Assembly (NCBI GenBank): GCA_902765035.1
Contig: CACWYF010000019.1
Coordinates: forward strand, 1 to 11,037
DNA length: 11,037 bases
From: an uncultured Eubacteriales bacterium
GTDB taxonomy: Bacteria > Bacillota > Clostridia > Peptostreptococcales > Anaerovoracaceae
Direction: 5' to 3'
Of the stretch, positions 1 through 6,993 are shown one piece after another. Below the pieces are notes generated by a model. The model saw only the letters and a list, made by a program, of their open reading frames with translations. It did no database searches and was not told the origin of the DNA. Both the position numbers and the translations under genes were made by a program. Positions within the stretch are counted from its first letter, which is position 1; every line of letters starts with the position of its first letter.

Positions 1-1268
1 GCACCGAGCATCCGAATATCATCGTGCTCCAGATGGAGTCGTTCACCGTGGCACAGGACTATGCCAATATCGGGGTGGACAGGGATCCTACGCCTGTTTT
101 CAACAAACTGAGAGAGGAGTACACCTCCGGTACATTCATGGTGCCTGCCTGCGGAGCGGGAACGGCGAACACTGAGTTTGAGGTGCTGACCGGAATCAGT
201 GCAAAATTCTTCGGACCGGGCGAGTATCCGTACAAGGGCAAACTGCGCAAGGAAACGCTTGAGAACATGGCGTATGTGACCAAGAGCCACGGATACGAGA
301 CAAGCGCGCTTCATGACCACAGAGCACTTTTCTACAACAGGAACGAAGTATATGCCAACATGGGATTTGACACATTTACTTCTGTTGAATACATGAACAA
401 TGTAACGTTCACACCGACCAACTGGTGCAAGGACACTGTTCTGACGGATCAGATCCTGGAGATCATGAAGGACTCCGAGTCCAGGGATTTCCTGCATGTC
501 ATCTCGGTTGAGGGACACGGAGCATATCCGACTGAGCGCATTTTCAAGAACCCGTATACTACGGTCACCTGTGACGACGAAGAACTGAAGTGGAAATATG
601 AGTATTACCTCAATGAATGCCATGAGATGGATACATTCATCGGGGATCTTATAGATGCTATCAACGAGGCTGATGAGCCTACGGTCATGATAATATACGG
701 CGACCACATCCCGGCTCTTGATGTCAAGGAGGAGAACTATAAGCTTGACAGCCTGTATGAGACGAGATATGTCATCTGGGACAACATCGGTCTTGAGAAG
801 GAGGACAGAAACATCGCTTCCTATCAGAGCGGAGCGATCCTGCTTGATGACGCAGGACTTTCTCATGAAGGAATACTCTTCGACTACCAGCAGACGGTAT
901 CCGAAGATGATCCTGCATACCTCGATGACATGGAGGCTATCGCATACGACATGCTCTACGGGAAGAACTATGTCTTCGGAGGAACTTCCCCGTATAAGAC
1001 ATCGGATATGAAGATGGGCCACAAGGACATCTCTATCAAGGAAATCAAGAAGATTGGAGACAGGTACTACATAAGAGGCAGCAATTTCACCGAGAGATCG
1101 ATAATAAGTCTCGACGGCAAGCAGCTGTCGACGGTATATCTGTCGCCTACACTGCTCGCTTTGAGCGAGGCGGTCGACCCTGATGATATAGAGAAGCTTG
1201 AAGTCAGCCAGGTCGACAAGTCGGAGGATGAGATCCTGACGACAGTAGGAGCTAATGAAGAGCTGTAA
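1..1268 (+). CDS. LTA synthase-like phosphoglycerol transferase (sulfatase fold), 5'-truncated by window edge
   Basis: The reading frame is already open at base 3 and runs to TAA at 1266-1268, so the N-terminal membrane domain lies outside the window. What remains is the extracellular alkaline-phosphatase/sulfatase-fold domain of LtaS-type enzymes, which move glycerol-phosphate from phosphatidylglycerol onto a glycolipid-anchored chain. Visible metal and catalytic motifs match this family: LQMESF near the start (metal-binding Glu), GTANTEFEVLTG with the likely nucleophile Thr at 162-164, VEGHGAYP (substrate-side His), and YGDHIPAL with the metal-binding Asp-His at 702-707. After the catalytic domain, from about base 1010, there is an extra segment of roughly 85 residues (KEIKKIGDRYYIRGSNFTE and on) that looks like an IPT/TIG-type beta domain. 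GTG at 24 is not a real start because conserved residues (PNIIV) precede it. Exact acceptor (LTA or another polyanionic polymer) is unknown. Confidence 0.88.
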   Translation, partial: TEHPNIIVLQMESFTVAQDYANIGVDRDPTPVFNKLREEYTSGTFMVPACGAGTANTEFEVLTGISAKFFGPGEYPYKGKLRKETLENMAYVTKSHGYETSALHDHRALFYNRNEVYANMGFDTFTSVEYMNNVTFTPTNWCKDTVLTDQILEIMKDSESRDFLHVISVEGHGAYPTERIFKNPYTTVTCDDEELKWKYEYYLNECHEMDTFIGDLIDAINEADEPTVMIIYGDHIPALDVKEENYKLDSLYETRYVIWDNIGLEKEDRNIASYQSGAILLDDAGLSHEGILFDYQQTVSEDDPAYLDDMEAIAYDMLYGKNYVFGGTSPYKTSDMKMGHKDISIKEIKKIGDRYYIRGSNFTERSIISLDGKQLSTVYLSPTLLALSEAVDPDDIEKLEVSQVDKSEDEILTTVGANEEL

Positions 1269-1335
1269 GCTGTAAACAATGCACAGCTGTATATCTATAT
1301 ATTCAATCCATTCTTAAATAAACCCTATCTTAAAA

Positions 1336-1341
1336 AGGAGG
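1336..1341 (+). promoter_or_regulatory. Ribosome binding site of rho
   Basis: A perfect AGGAGG lies 8 bases before the ATG at 1350 and fixes the rho start. The 81-base gap between the upstream stop and rho is AT-rich. It contains a weak 6-bp hairpin (AGCTGT 1268-1273 with ACAGCT 1283-1288) without a T-tract. I see no convincing promoter or terminator in it. Confidence 0.8.
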
Positions 1342-1349
1342 ACTGGGAA

Positions 1350-2591
1350 ATGTCTGACGAACTGAATAACGTAATTGAAGAAGAAATGAAGGAGCCGGCT
1401 CCTGAAGTGACTGACGATGCTGAAATCAAAGAGGCAGGATCAGCCGAAGAAAAAGCAGCAGGAGAGGCTCAGGAGGAAAGACCTGAAGTCGAAGGAATAC
1501 TGGAGATAGCAGAAGACGGATTCGGATTCCTGAGATTCGACAACTTCCTCACTTCGAACAAGGATATATATGTTTCAAACAGCCAGATCAGGAGATTCGG
1601 TCTCAGGACCGGAGACAAGATCCTCGGCATCACAAGAAAGCCCCGTGCAGGAGAGAGGTTCGGTGCTCTTCTGTACGTCAAGGCAGTCAACGGGATGGAC
1701 CCGGGTGCGTCGAAAAGACGTCCTCACTTTGACGACCTGACACCGGTTTTCCCTAACGAAAAAATCGTGCTTGAGAATTCAAGCATCGATCTCTCAACAA
1801 GAGTTATGGACCTTGTCGCTCCTATCGGACGCGGACAGAGAGGTCTTATCGTCGCACAGCCTAAGGCAGGCAAAACGGTGCTTCTCAAGAAGATCGCTGC
1901 TTCGATCGAGGATAAGTATCCTGACATCGAGCTGATCGTGCTTCTTGTAGATGAGAGACCTGAGGAAGTCACCGACATGAAGAGGAGCCTGAAGCATTCC
2001 GAGGTCATCTATTCCACATTCGATGAGGAGACCAGACACCACGTCAAGGTCGCTTCAATGGTAATAGAGAGAGCCAAAAGACTTGCCGAGTCAGGCAGGG
2101 ATGTTGTCATCCTGCTCGATTCGATCACAAGACTTGCAAGGGCATACAATATGGAGGTGCCTTCTTCCGGAAGGACACTGTCCGGCGGTCTTGATCCGGG
2201 CGCACTTCACCCGCCTAAGAAGTTCTTCGGAACTGCAAGGAATATCGAGGAAGGCGGCAGTGTCACCATTCTTGCAACCGCACTTGTTGATACAGGCAGC
2301 AGGATGGATGATGTCATCTACGAGGAGTTCAAGGGAACCGGCAACATGGAGCTGCATCTTGACAGGCAGCTCAGCGAGCGCAGGATATTCCCTGCGATCG
2401 ACCTCAACAAGTCCGGAACAAGAAGAGAAGATCTGCTTCTGACACCGGAGGAATATCAGGTGATGTTCATGCTGAGAAGGGCGATGGCATCAGGCAATGT
2501 AATGGATGTCACTGAGGAGATCATCGATAACCTCTCGAGTACCAAGAGCAATGCAGACTTTGTAAACTTCATGCTCAAGAAGATGAGATAG
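1350..2591 (+). CDS. rho: Transcription termination factor Rho
   Basis: This is the hexameric RNA-dependent ATPase that ends transcription at Rho-dependent sites. Residues 1-45 are an acidic, Glu/Ala-rich N-terminal stretch. The cold-shock-type RNA-binding domain follows ([15 protein letters not shown] to about residue 115). The ATPase core carries Walker A PKAGKT at residues 171-176, Walker B with DVVILLDS (Asp257), and the family signatures [32 protein letters not shown] and DTGSRMDD. Length (413 aa) is normal for a clostridial Rho that lacks a large N-terminal insertion. It is followed after 53 bases by the DUF1385-PrmC fusion. In many clostridia rpmE (ribosomal protein L31) sits directly after rho, but it is absent here. 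A small hairpin (GATATG 2591-2596 with CATATC 2612-2617) starts on the last base of the stop codon and has no T-tract. Confidence 0.97.
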   Translation: MSDELNNVIEEEMKEPAPEVTDDAEIKEAGSAEEKAAGEAQEERPEVEGILEIAEDGFGFLRFDNFLTSNKDIYVSNSQIRRFGLRTGDKILGITRKPRAGERFGALLYVKAVNGMDPGASKRRPHFDDLTPVFPNEKIVLENSSIDLSTRVMDLVAPIGRGQRGLIVAQPKAGKTVLLKKIAASIEDKYPDIELIVLLVDERPEEVTDMKRSLKHSEVIYSTFDEETRHHVKVASMVIERAKRLAESGRDVVILLDSITRLARAYNMEVPSSGRTLSGGLDPGALHPPKKFFGTARNIEEGGSVTILATALVDTGSRMDDVIYEEFKGTGNMELHLDRQLSERRIFPAIDLNKSGTRREDLLLTPEEYQVMFMLRRAMASGNVMDVTEEIIDNLSSTKSNADFVNFMLKKMR

Positions 2592-2644
2592 ATATGTACA
2601 GAGGGACGGAGCATATCATTCAAAGGGGTATATAAACAACGAAA

Positions 2645-4744
2645 ATGGCAAAACTGGACTACAGTAAAATCTTCATAAAGGAAGCGTGTCCGACTTCTAT
2701 CGGCGGACAGGCTGTCATGGACGGCGTAATGATGCAGGGCCCTGAGAGGACTGCAATCGCGATGCGTCTGCCTTCCGGCGAGCTTTACCTTAAGACCAAG
2801 CTCAAGAAGGAGCAGCCTAAGGCGATGAAGTATCCGTTCATCAGAGGCATCATTGCTTTTGCAATGTCTCTTGTCAACGGAATGTCCACACTGATGGAAT
2901 CCGCAGACATACTCGAAAAGTATGCGCCTGAGGAATACGCAGAGGAAGAGGGCAGATTCGAGAAGTGGGTCAACGGAAGGTTCGGCGAGAGAGCTGCATG
3001 GAACATCCTGATGTCGGTGTCTCTTGTTTTCGCCATAGTCATTTCGATAGCGCTCTTTGTCATATTCCCTACATGGGCTGTCAACTTCCTCGGGAAGTGG
3101 ATAAAAAACGCGATAGTGCTGAATCTGACAGAAGGCGTTCTCAGGATCCTCATATACATCGGATACATCGTCCTGATACGGAAGATGGAGGAGATAGAGA
3201 CTCTGTTCAGGTATCACGGGGCAGAACACAAAACGATCCACTGCTATGAGAACAACCTCGAGCTGACGCCTGAGAATGCGCAGCAGTTTTACACACTGCA
3301 CCCGAGATGCGGAACGAGCTTCCTGATGTTCGTGCTGATCATCAGTCTGCTGCTCTTCAGCCTGCTCGGATGGCCTAACCTGGCACTCAGGATCATATCA
3401 AGGCTGGTCCTTATCCCTGTTATTGCAGGCATAAGCTATGAGCTGCTGAAATGGGCAGGCCGCTCTGACGGCAGACTTGTAAGGATACTAAGCTATCCGG
3501 GCCTCATGCTGCAGAAGCTCACGACAGCCGAGCCGACGAATGAGCAGCTTGAAGTTGCGATCCTTTCGCTCAAGGCTGTTCTGGTTGACAAGGACTTTCC
3601 GGTCATTGACGGATTTGTCGATAAGGACGGCAACATGATCGGAGATACGTTCTGGAAGCCGGGCTCTGAGGTAATGAGCAAAAAACTTCCGGAAGAGGAT
3701 GCCGAAGAGGAAGCGGCAAACGGAGAGGAAGGCATCAACAAGGCGATCGAATTTCTGAACGAGCTCGATTCAGAGGGCTATACCATGGTCGAGACCTCTG
3801 AGGATGGGGTCTCGCTTGCACAGGGAATAGCGGACCACTTCCAGGAAGAGGCAAAGCAGAGAGCCATCAAGAACAGATTCACCAATGATATAACTACAAT
3901 TGAGAATGCACTGCAGTGGGGACAGGCCGCGCTCAGCATGATCGAAAACGGCAAGAATGAAGCCCGCATAATTCTCTCATATGCGACAGGAATGACGCAG
4001 TCCCAGATCATTGCTCACAGCAAGGAGCTCATGAAAGAGGATGACTTTGAGGAATACGAGAGAAGGATACAGGACAGACTCACAGGCACACCGCTTCAGT
4101 ACATCACAGGGGTGCAGGATTTCATGGGTATTCCTATCAGAGTCAACAGGAATGTCCTGATACCAAGACTCGATACCGAGGTCGTTGTTGAGGAAGCTCT
4201 TAAGATAATCGAGGAGAAGGGATGGGCGCATCCTGACGTGCTCGACATGTGCACAGGCAGCGGAGCTATCGGCGTCAGCATTGCGGTCAAGTCACCGGAG
4301 TCGATCGTGACGATGACGGACATCTCGGAAGAGGCGCTGAAGACCGCTATGCAGAATGCGGGACTCAATGAAGTCAACCGTAAATGTGTATTCCTCCTCG
4401 GCGACATGTTTGATGCACTTCCGCCGGACAGGGAATATGACATGATCATATGTAACCCGCCGTACATTGAGACGAAAGAGATCGAGAGACTCAGCATAGA
4501 AGTAAGGGAAAAAGAGCCGAGACTTGCACTCGACGGAGGCAAGGACGGACTCGATTTCTACAGAAGGATCGCGAAGGACGCAGGCGCACACCTCAGAACA
4601 GGCGGCGTGCTCGTCCTGGAAATCGGTTATGACCAGGCAGGCTCAGTCAAGAGAATACTCGGCAAGGCCAAGACCTTCACAGACATACACAAGATCAGAG
4701 ACCTTGCAGGCCTCGACAGAGCAATCATCGCAGAAAGAATATAA
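2645..4744 (+). CDS. prmC: Fusion: DUF1385/YqhQ membrane domain + release factor glutamine methyltransferase PrmC
   Basis: One uninterrupted 699-residue ORF. Residues 1 to about 318 are a DUF1385 (YqhQ) protein: the signature TSIGGQAVMDGVMMQGP at the N-terminus, at least four hydrophobic segments (about 119-148, 160-178, 225-245, 248-268) and the Cys/His-containing stretch YHGAEHKTIHCYE. Residues about 318-416 form an acidic linker. Residues about 417-699 are a full-length PrmC: the N-terminal helical domain (ALQWGQAAL, GTPLQYITG, IPRLDTE), SAM-binding motif DMCTGSGAIG at 534-543, and catalytic NPPY at 604-607. PrmC methylates the Gln of the GGQ motif in release factors RF1/RF2. DUF1385 has no settled biochemical function. 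The start is forced: TAA is in frame at 2633-2635 and no other start codon lies nearby. The AAAGGGG at 2622-2628 lies an unusually long 16 bases upstream. prfA, normally next to prmC, does not follow. Confidence 0.92.
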   Translation: MAKLDYSKIFIKEACPTSIGGQAVMDGVMMQGPERTAIAMRLPSGELYLKTKLKKEQPKAMKYPFIRGIIAFAMSLVNGMSTLMESADILEKYAPEEYAEEEGRFEKWVNGRFGERAAWNILMSVSLVFAIVISIALFVIFPTWAVNFLGKWIKNAIVLNLTEGVLRILIYIGYIVLIRKMEEIETLFRYHGAEHKTIHCYENNLELTPENAQQFYTLHPRCGTSFLMFVLIISLLLFSLLGWPNLALRIISRLVLIPVIAGISYELLKWAGRSDGRLVRILSYPGLMLQKLTTAEPTNEQLEVAILSLKAVLVDKDFPVIDGFVDKDGNMIGDTFWKPGSEVMSKKLPEEDAEEEAANGEEGINKAIEFLNELDSEGYTMVETSEDGVSLAQGIADHFQEEAKQRAIKNRFTNDITTIENALQWGQAALSMIENGKNEARIILSYATGMTQSQIIAHSKELMKEDDFEEYERRIQDRLTGTPLQYITGVQDFMGIPIRVNRNVLIPRLDTEVVVEEALKIIEEKGWAHPDVLDMCTGSGAIGVSIAVKSPESIVTMTDISEEALKTAMQNAGLNEVNRKCVFLLGDMFDALPPDREYDMIICNPPYIETKEIERLSIEVREKEPRLALDGGKDGLDFYRRIAKDAGAHLRTGGVLVLEIGYDQAGSVKRILGKAKTFTDIHKIRDLAGLDRAIIAERI

Positions 4745-4775
4745 TGTGTCACTGGGGACGGTCCTTTTTGACACA
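4745..4775 (+). repeat. REP-like 31-bp repeat, copy 1
   Basis: The element begins on the base after the PrmC-fusion stop codon and ends 5 bases before the ribosome binding site of the acetyltransferase gene. It has 7-bp terminal inverted repeats (TGTGTCA at 4745-4751 and TGACACA at 4769-4775) around a core containing GGGGACGGTCC and a T5 run. Its reverse complement matches the copy at 5632-5662 at 30 of 31 positions by eye. I recall similar GGGGACGG-type repeats in several Bacillota and in other phyla, but cannot verify that here. The T-run after the GGAC/GTCC core could also give weak transcript 3' ends, which is inference. Confidence 0.85.
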
Positions 4776-4792
4776 TATCCGGAGATAGTTAA

Positions 4793-5431
4793 ATGACTGA
4801 GAGAGAAAGAATGGAGGCTGGGCTCATCTACGACTGCGGGTCAGATGAAATCATGCCTGAGCAGATGCAGTATCAGGATGCACTGTGGAGATTCAACCAC
4901 ATGGGACCTGATGAAGCTGAAGAGAGACAGAAGCTGATGAAGGAGATCTTCGCAGAATGCGGGGAGAACACCTTCCTTCAGGGATCGGTCAATTCGAACT
5001 GGGGCGGCAGACATGTGCACCTCGGATCGAATATATACGCTAATTTCAACCTGACACTTGTTGACGACGGACACATCTACATAGGAGACTGGGCACAGTT
5101 CGGACCGAATGTAACACTGACGACAGCAGGTCATCCTGTTTTGCCTGAACTCCGTACGGGATATGGCACAGTGCTGCAGTTCAACAAGGATATCCACATC
5201 GGGGAAAACGCATGGCTGGGCGCAGGCGTGACAGTCCTTCCGGGAGTTACCATCGGAGAAGGGGCAGTCATTGGCGCAGGCAGCGTAGTTACCAGGGATA
5301 TACCGGCTAATGTTGTGGCAGTCGGCAATCCGTGCAGGGTGATGCGTGAGATAGGAGACCGCGACCGCGAGTACTTCTTCAGGAAGGAAGAGGTCGACTG
5401 GGAAGAAATCAGAAAGAGATACAGCAAGTAG
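4793..5431 (+). CDS. maa: Sugar O-acetyltransferase, maltose/galactoside acetyltransferase type
   Basis: A 212-residue member of the LacA/Maa/NodL family, cytoplasmic trimeric enzymes that transfer acetyl from acetyl-CoA to a sugar hydroxyl. The start MTERERMEAGLIYD matches the usual family N-terminus, and GGAG at 4781-4784 lies 8 bases upstream. The N-terminal helical MAC domain ends with the GENTFLQ region. It is followed by hexapeptide repeats forming a left-handed beta-helix (IYIGDWAQFGPNVTL, IHIGENAWLGAGVTVLPG, VTIGEGAVIGAGSVVT, then IPANVVAVGNPCRVMR). His114 in TTAGHPV is the expected catalytic base. Length is slightly over the typical 180-205. The gene lies between two REP-like repeats together with the CooT-family gene and shows no functional tie to rho/prmC, so it was probably inserted into this spot. 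The acceptor sugar cannot be told from sequence. Confidence 0.9.
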   Translation: MTERERMEAGLIYDCGSDEIMPEQMQYQDALWRFNHMGPDEAEERQKLMKEIFAECGENTFLQGSVNSNWGGRHVHLGSNIYANFNLTLVDDGHIYIGDWAQFGPNVTLTTAGHPVLPELRTGYGTVLQFNKDIHIGENAWLGAGVTVLPGVTIGEGAVIGAGSVVTRDIPANVVAVGNPCRVMREIGDRDREYFFRKEEVDWEEIRKRYSK

Positions 5432-5448
5432 CAGAAAGGAGAAAAGCA

Positions 5449-5631
5449 ATGTGCCTTTCAAATGTATACAGAAACAGTGTTGATGACAGCAATCTTCTTG
5501 CGAAGAATGTCGCAGATATCAAGTTCGTGGACGGAAAGATCGTGTTTACCGACATCATGGGCATCCGTACGACGTTCGACGGGACTCTTGAACAGATCGA
5601 TCTTACTGAGAACTTCATTATAGTGAAATAA
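5449..5631 (+). CDS. CooT-family small nickel-binding protein
   Basis: A 60-residue protein starting MCLSNVY and ending ENFIIVK. It matches the CooT/RNA_bind_2 family (PF10133) as I know it: an MC N-terminus, the stretch ADIKFVDGKIVFTDIMG, and a closing IDLTENFII segment. The founding member, CooT of Rhodospirillum rubrum, is a dimer that binds nickel through Cys2 and helps mature carbon monoxide dehydrogenase. Cys2 is present here and is the only Cys. AAGGAG lies just upstream of the ATG, and only 17 bases separate it from the acetyltransferase stop, so the two genes are probably co-transcribed. Many anaerobes carry CooT-like proteins away from any CODH genes, and none is in this window, so the nickel role here is by family only. 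Confidence 0.8.
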   Translation: MCLSNVYRNSVDDSNLLAKNVADIKFVDGKIVFTDIMGIRTTFDGTLEQIDLTENFIIVK

Positions 5632-5662
5632 TGTGTCAAAAAGGACCGTCCCCGGTGACACA
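5632..5662 (-). repeat. REP-like 31-bp repeat, copy 2 (inverted relative to copy 1)
   Basis: The element starts on the base after the CooT-family stop codon and ends 2 bases before the AGGAGG of the aldo/keto reductase. The ends are TGTGTCA (5632-5638) and TGACACA (5656-5662), with the core AAAGGACCGTCCCC between them. Against the reverse complement of copy 1 the only difference is one G for A (base 5654). The two copies bound a 918-bp segment holding the acetyltransferase and the CooT-family gene. Confidence 0.85.
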
Positions 5663-5664
5663 AG

Positions 5665-5670
5665 AGGAGG
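5665..5670 (+). promoter_or_regulatory. Ribosome binding site of the aldo/keto reductase
   Basis: AGGAGG lies 6 bases before the ATG at 5677 and decides that start over the out-of-frame ATG at 5672. It directly follows the second REP-like repeat. Confidence 0.8.
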
Positions 5671-5676
5671 AATGAG

Positions 5677-6816
5677 ATGTATTATAACGATTTTCAGGAT
5701 ATCAAGCTGTCGGGTCTCGGCATGGGCTGCATGAGGCTGCCGGTGATCGATGGTGATGATGCAAAACCGGATGCTGCGGCTGTGCAGGAGATGGTCGACT
5801 ATGCGATGGCTAACGGCATCAACTATTATGATACGGCGTGGGGATACCATGGAGGCAACAGTGAAACTGTGCTCGGACAGGCGCTGTCGAAGTATGATCA
5901 TAAGGATTTCTACATCGCATCCAAGTTCCCGGGTTATGACCTTTCGAACTTCGATCATATCGAGGAGATATTCGAGAAGCAGCTCGAGAAGTGCCAGGTG
6001 GACTATTTCGACTTCTACCTGTTCCACAATGTGTGCGAGATGAATATAGACAAGTATCTCGATGATGAGATCGGCCTGGCGGACTATCTCCTTAAGAAGA
6101 AAGAAGAAGGAAAAATCAAACATCTCGGATTCTCCTGTCATGGCTCCCTCGAGACCATGCACAGATTCATTAAGAAGTACTGGAGGATCCTTGAGTTCTG
6201 CCAGATCCAGCTCAACTATCTTGATTTCGAATTCCAGGATGCCAGGAGCAAGGTCGAAGAACTCAACAACATCAGTATGCCTATCTGGGTAATGGAAGGT
6301 CTGAGAGGCGGCAAGCTGGCAAAATCCTGCCTCGGGGCTGAGAAGATCCTCGCCAAGAGCAATCCGGATTACACACCTGCCAATTGGGCGTTCGGATTCC
6401 TCGAATCAGTACCTGGAGTAACGATGATACTCTCAGGAATGTCGAACTTCGAGCAGCTGAAGCAGAATATTGAATTCTTCGATGAGAAGAAGCCGCTTAA
6501 CGATGATGACATTGCGACACTTCTTACTGCAGCTCACTTCGAGACGACCGGAAAGAACGCCGGAACAGTTCCATGCACTGCATGCAGATACTGCACGACT
6601 CACTGTCCGCAGGGGCTGGACATCCCTAGAATACTGTCGCTCTACAACGAGCACTCATACTCAGGCGGCGGATTCATCGCACCGATGGCACTTGCTGCAT
6701 TTGAGCAGGACAAGCTGCCTTCAGCATGCGTCGGATGCGGTTCATGCGCCAAGGTCTGCCCGCAGCAGATCGATATCCCGGGTGTTATGAAGAAATTCAC
6801 TGAGATGATCGGATAA
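5677..6816 (+). CDS. Aldo/keto reductase with C-terminal ferredoxin-type 2x[4Fe-4S] domain
   Basis: A 379-residue protein. The N-terminal (beta/alpha)8 aldo/keto reductase barrel begins SGLGMGCMRLP and shows the catalytic tetrad Asp52 and Tyr57 (in NYYDTAWGYHGG), Lys83 (IASKFP) and His117 (FYLFHN). The family signature IKHLGFSCHG is also present. The C-terminal domain has two CX2CX2CX3CP motifs, Cys300/303/306/310 and Cys351/354/357/361, expected to hold two [4Fe-4S] clusters. Proteins of this architecture are common in anaerobes. They are thought to link an aldehyde/ketone or related carbonyl reduction to ferredoxin-level electrons, but few have known substrates. It follows the REP-like repeat and precedes the dehydratase-family genes by 177 bases. 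It could supply a 2-hydroxy acid or electrons to that pathway, but this is inference from proximity only. Confidence 0.92.
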   Translation: MYYNDFQDIKLSGLGMGCMRLPVIDGDDAKPDAAAVQEMVDYAMANGINYYDTAWGYHGGNSETVLGQALSKYDHKDFYIASKFPGYDLSNFDHIEEIFEKQLEKCQVDYFDFYLFHNVCEMNIDKYLDDEIGLADYLLKKKEEGKIKHLGFSCHGSLETMHRFIKKYWRILEFCQIQLNYLDFEFQDARSKVEELNNISMPIWVMEGLRGGKLAKSCLGAEKILAKSNPDYTPANWAFGFLESVPGVTMILSGMSNFEQLKQNIEFFDEKKPLNDDDIATLLTAAHFETTGKNAGTVPCTACRYCTTHCPQGLDIPRILSLYNEHSYSGGGFIAPMALAAFEQDKLPSACVGCGSCAKVCPQQIDIPGVMKKFTEMIG

Positions 6817-6830
6817 CATAATTATGTTAT
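6813..6830. repeat. Perfect 18-bp palindrome over the aldo/keto reductase stop
   Basis: ATAACATAA followed directly by TTATGTTAT is an exact self-complementary 18-mer. It includes the TAA stop at 6814-6816. It sits about 30 bases upstream of the candidate -35 at 6860, where an operator for the downstream operon could be. AT-rich palindromes also arise by chance, and no T-tract follows, so it is not a terminator. Confidence 0.5.
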
Positions 6831-6859
6831 GAAAACCTGCAGATGTGTCCCGTAAGTTC

Positions 6860-6888
6860 TTGAAAATGCAAGTTAACAGAGTTACACT
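6860..6888 (+). promoter_or_regulatory. Candidate sigma-A promoter for the dehydratase-family operon
   Basis: The -35 TTGAAA (6860-6865) matches the consensus at 5 of 6. A 17-base spacer separates it from TACACT (6883-6888), which matches the -10 consensus at 4 of 6. Transcription would start near 6895, leaving a leader of about 100 bases that contains the hairpin at 6914-6953. The promoter is predicted by pattern only. Confidence 0.45.
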
Positions 6889-6913
6889 TTTAACAAAGGT
6901 ACCGGAAATGACC

Positions 6914-6960
6914 AAGTCTCCGCATACTCACGCTTAATCGGAGGCGGGGACTTTTCTGTT
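6914..6960 (+). terminator. Terminator-like hairpin in the leader of the dehydratase-family operon
   Basis: AAGTCTCCGC (6914-6923) pairs with GCGGGGACTT (6944-6953) over 10 bp including one G-T wobble. The loop is 20 bases, and the T-rich TTCTGTT follows. A competing pairing exists: CTCCG (6918-6922) can instead pair with CGGAG (6939-6943). It is either the terminator of the aldo/keto reductase gene or, if the promoter at 6860 is real, a leader attenuator. No known riboswitch class is recognisable. Confidence 0.6.
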
Positions 6961-6993
6961 TCTATGGAGAGGGAATAAGAAAGAGGTGTAGCT

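Noticed and set aside
2456..3301. 281-codon open frame on the minus strand
   Set aside because: It lies antisense to rho and the DUF1385 part, both clearly coding. Its translation is Cys/His/Arg/Leu-rich with no recognisable motif, and no ribosome binding site was evident.
5458..6162. 234-codon open frame on the minus strand
   Set aside because: It is antisense to the CooT-family and aldo/keto reductase genes, with shadow-type composition and no known motif.
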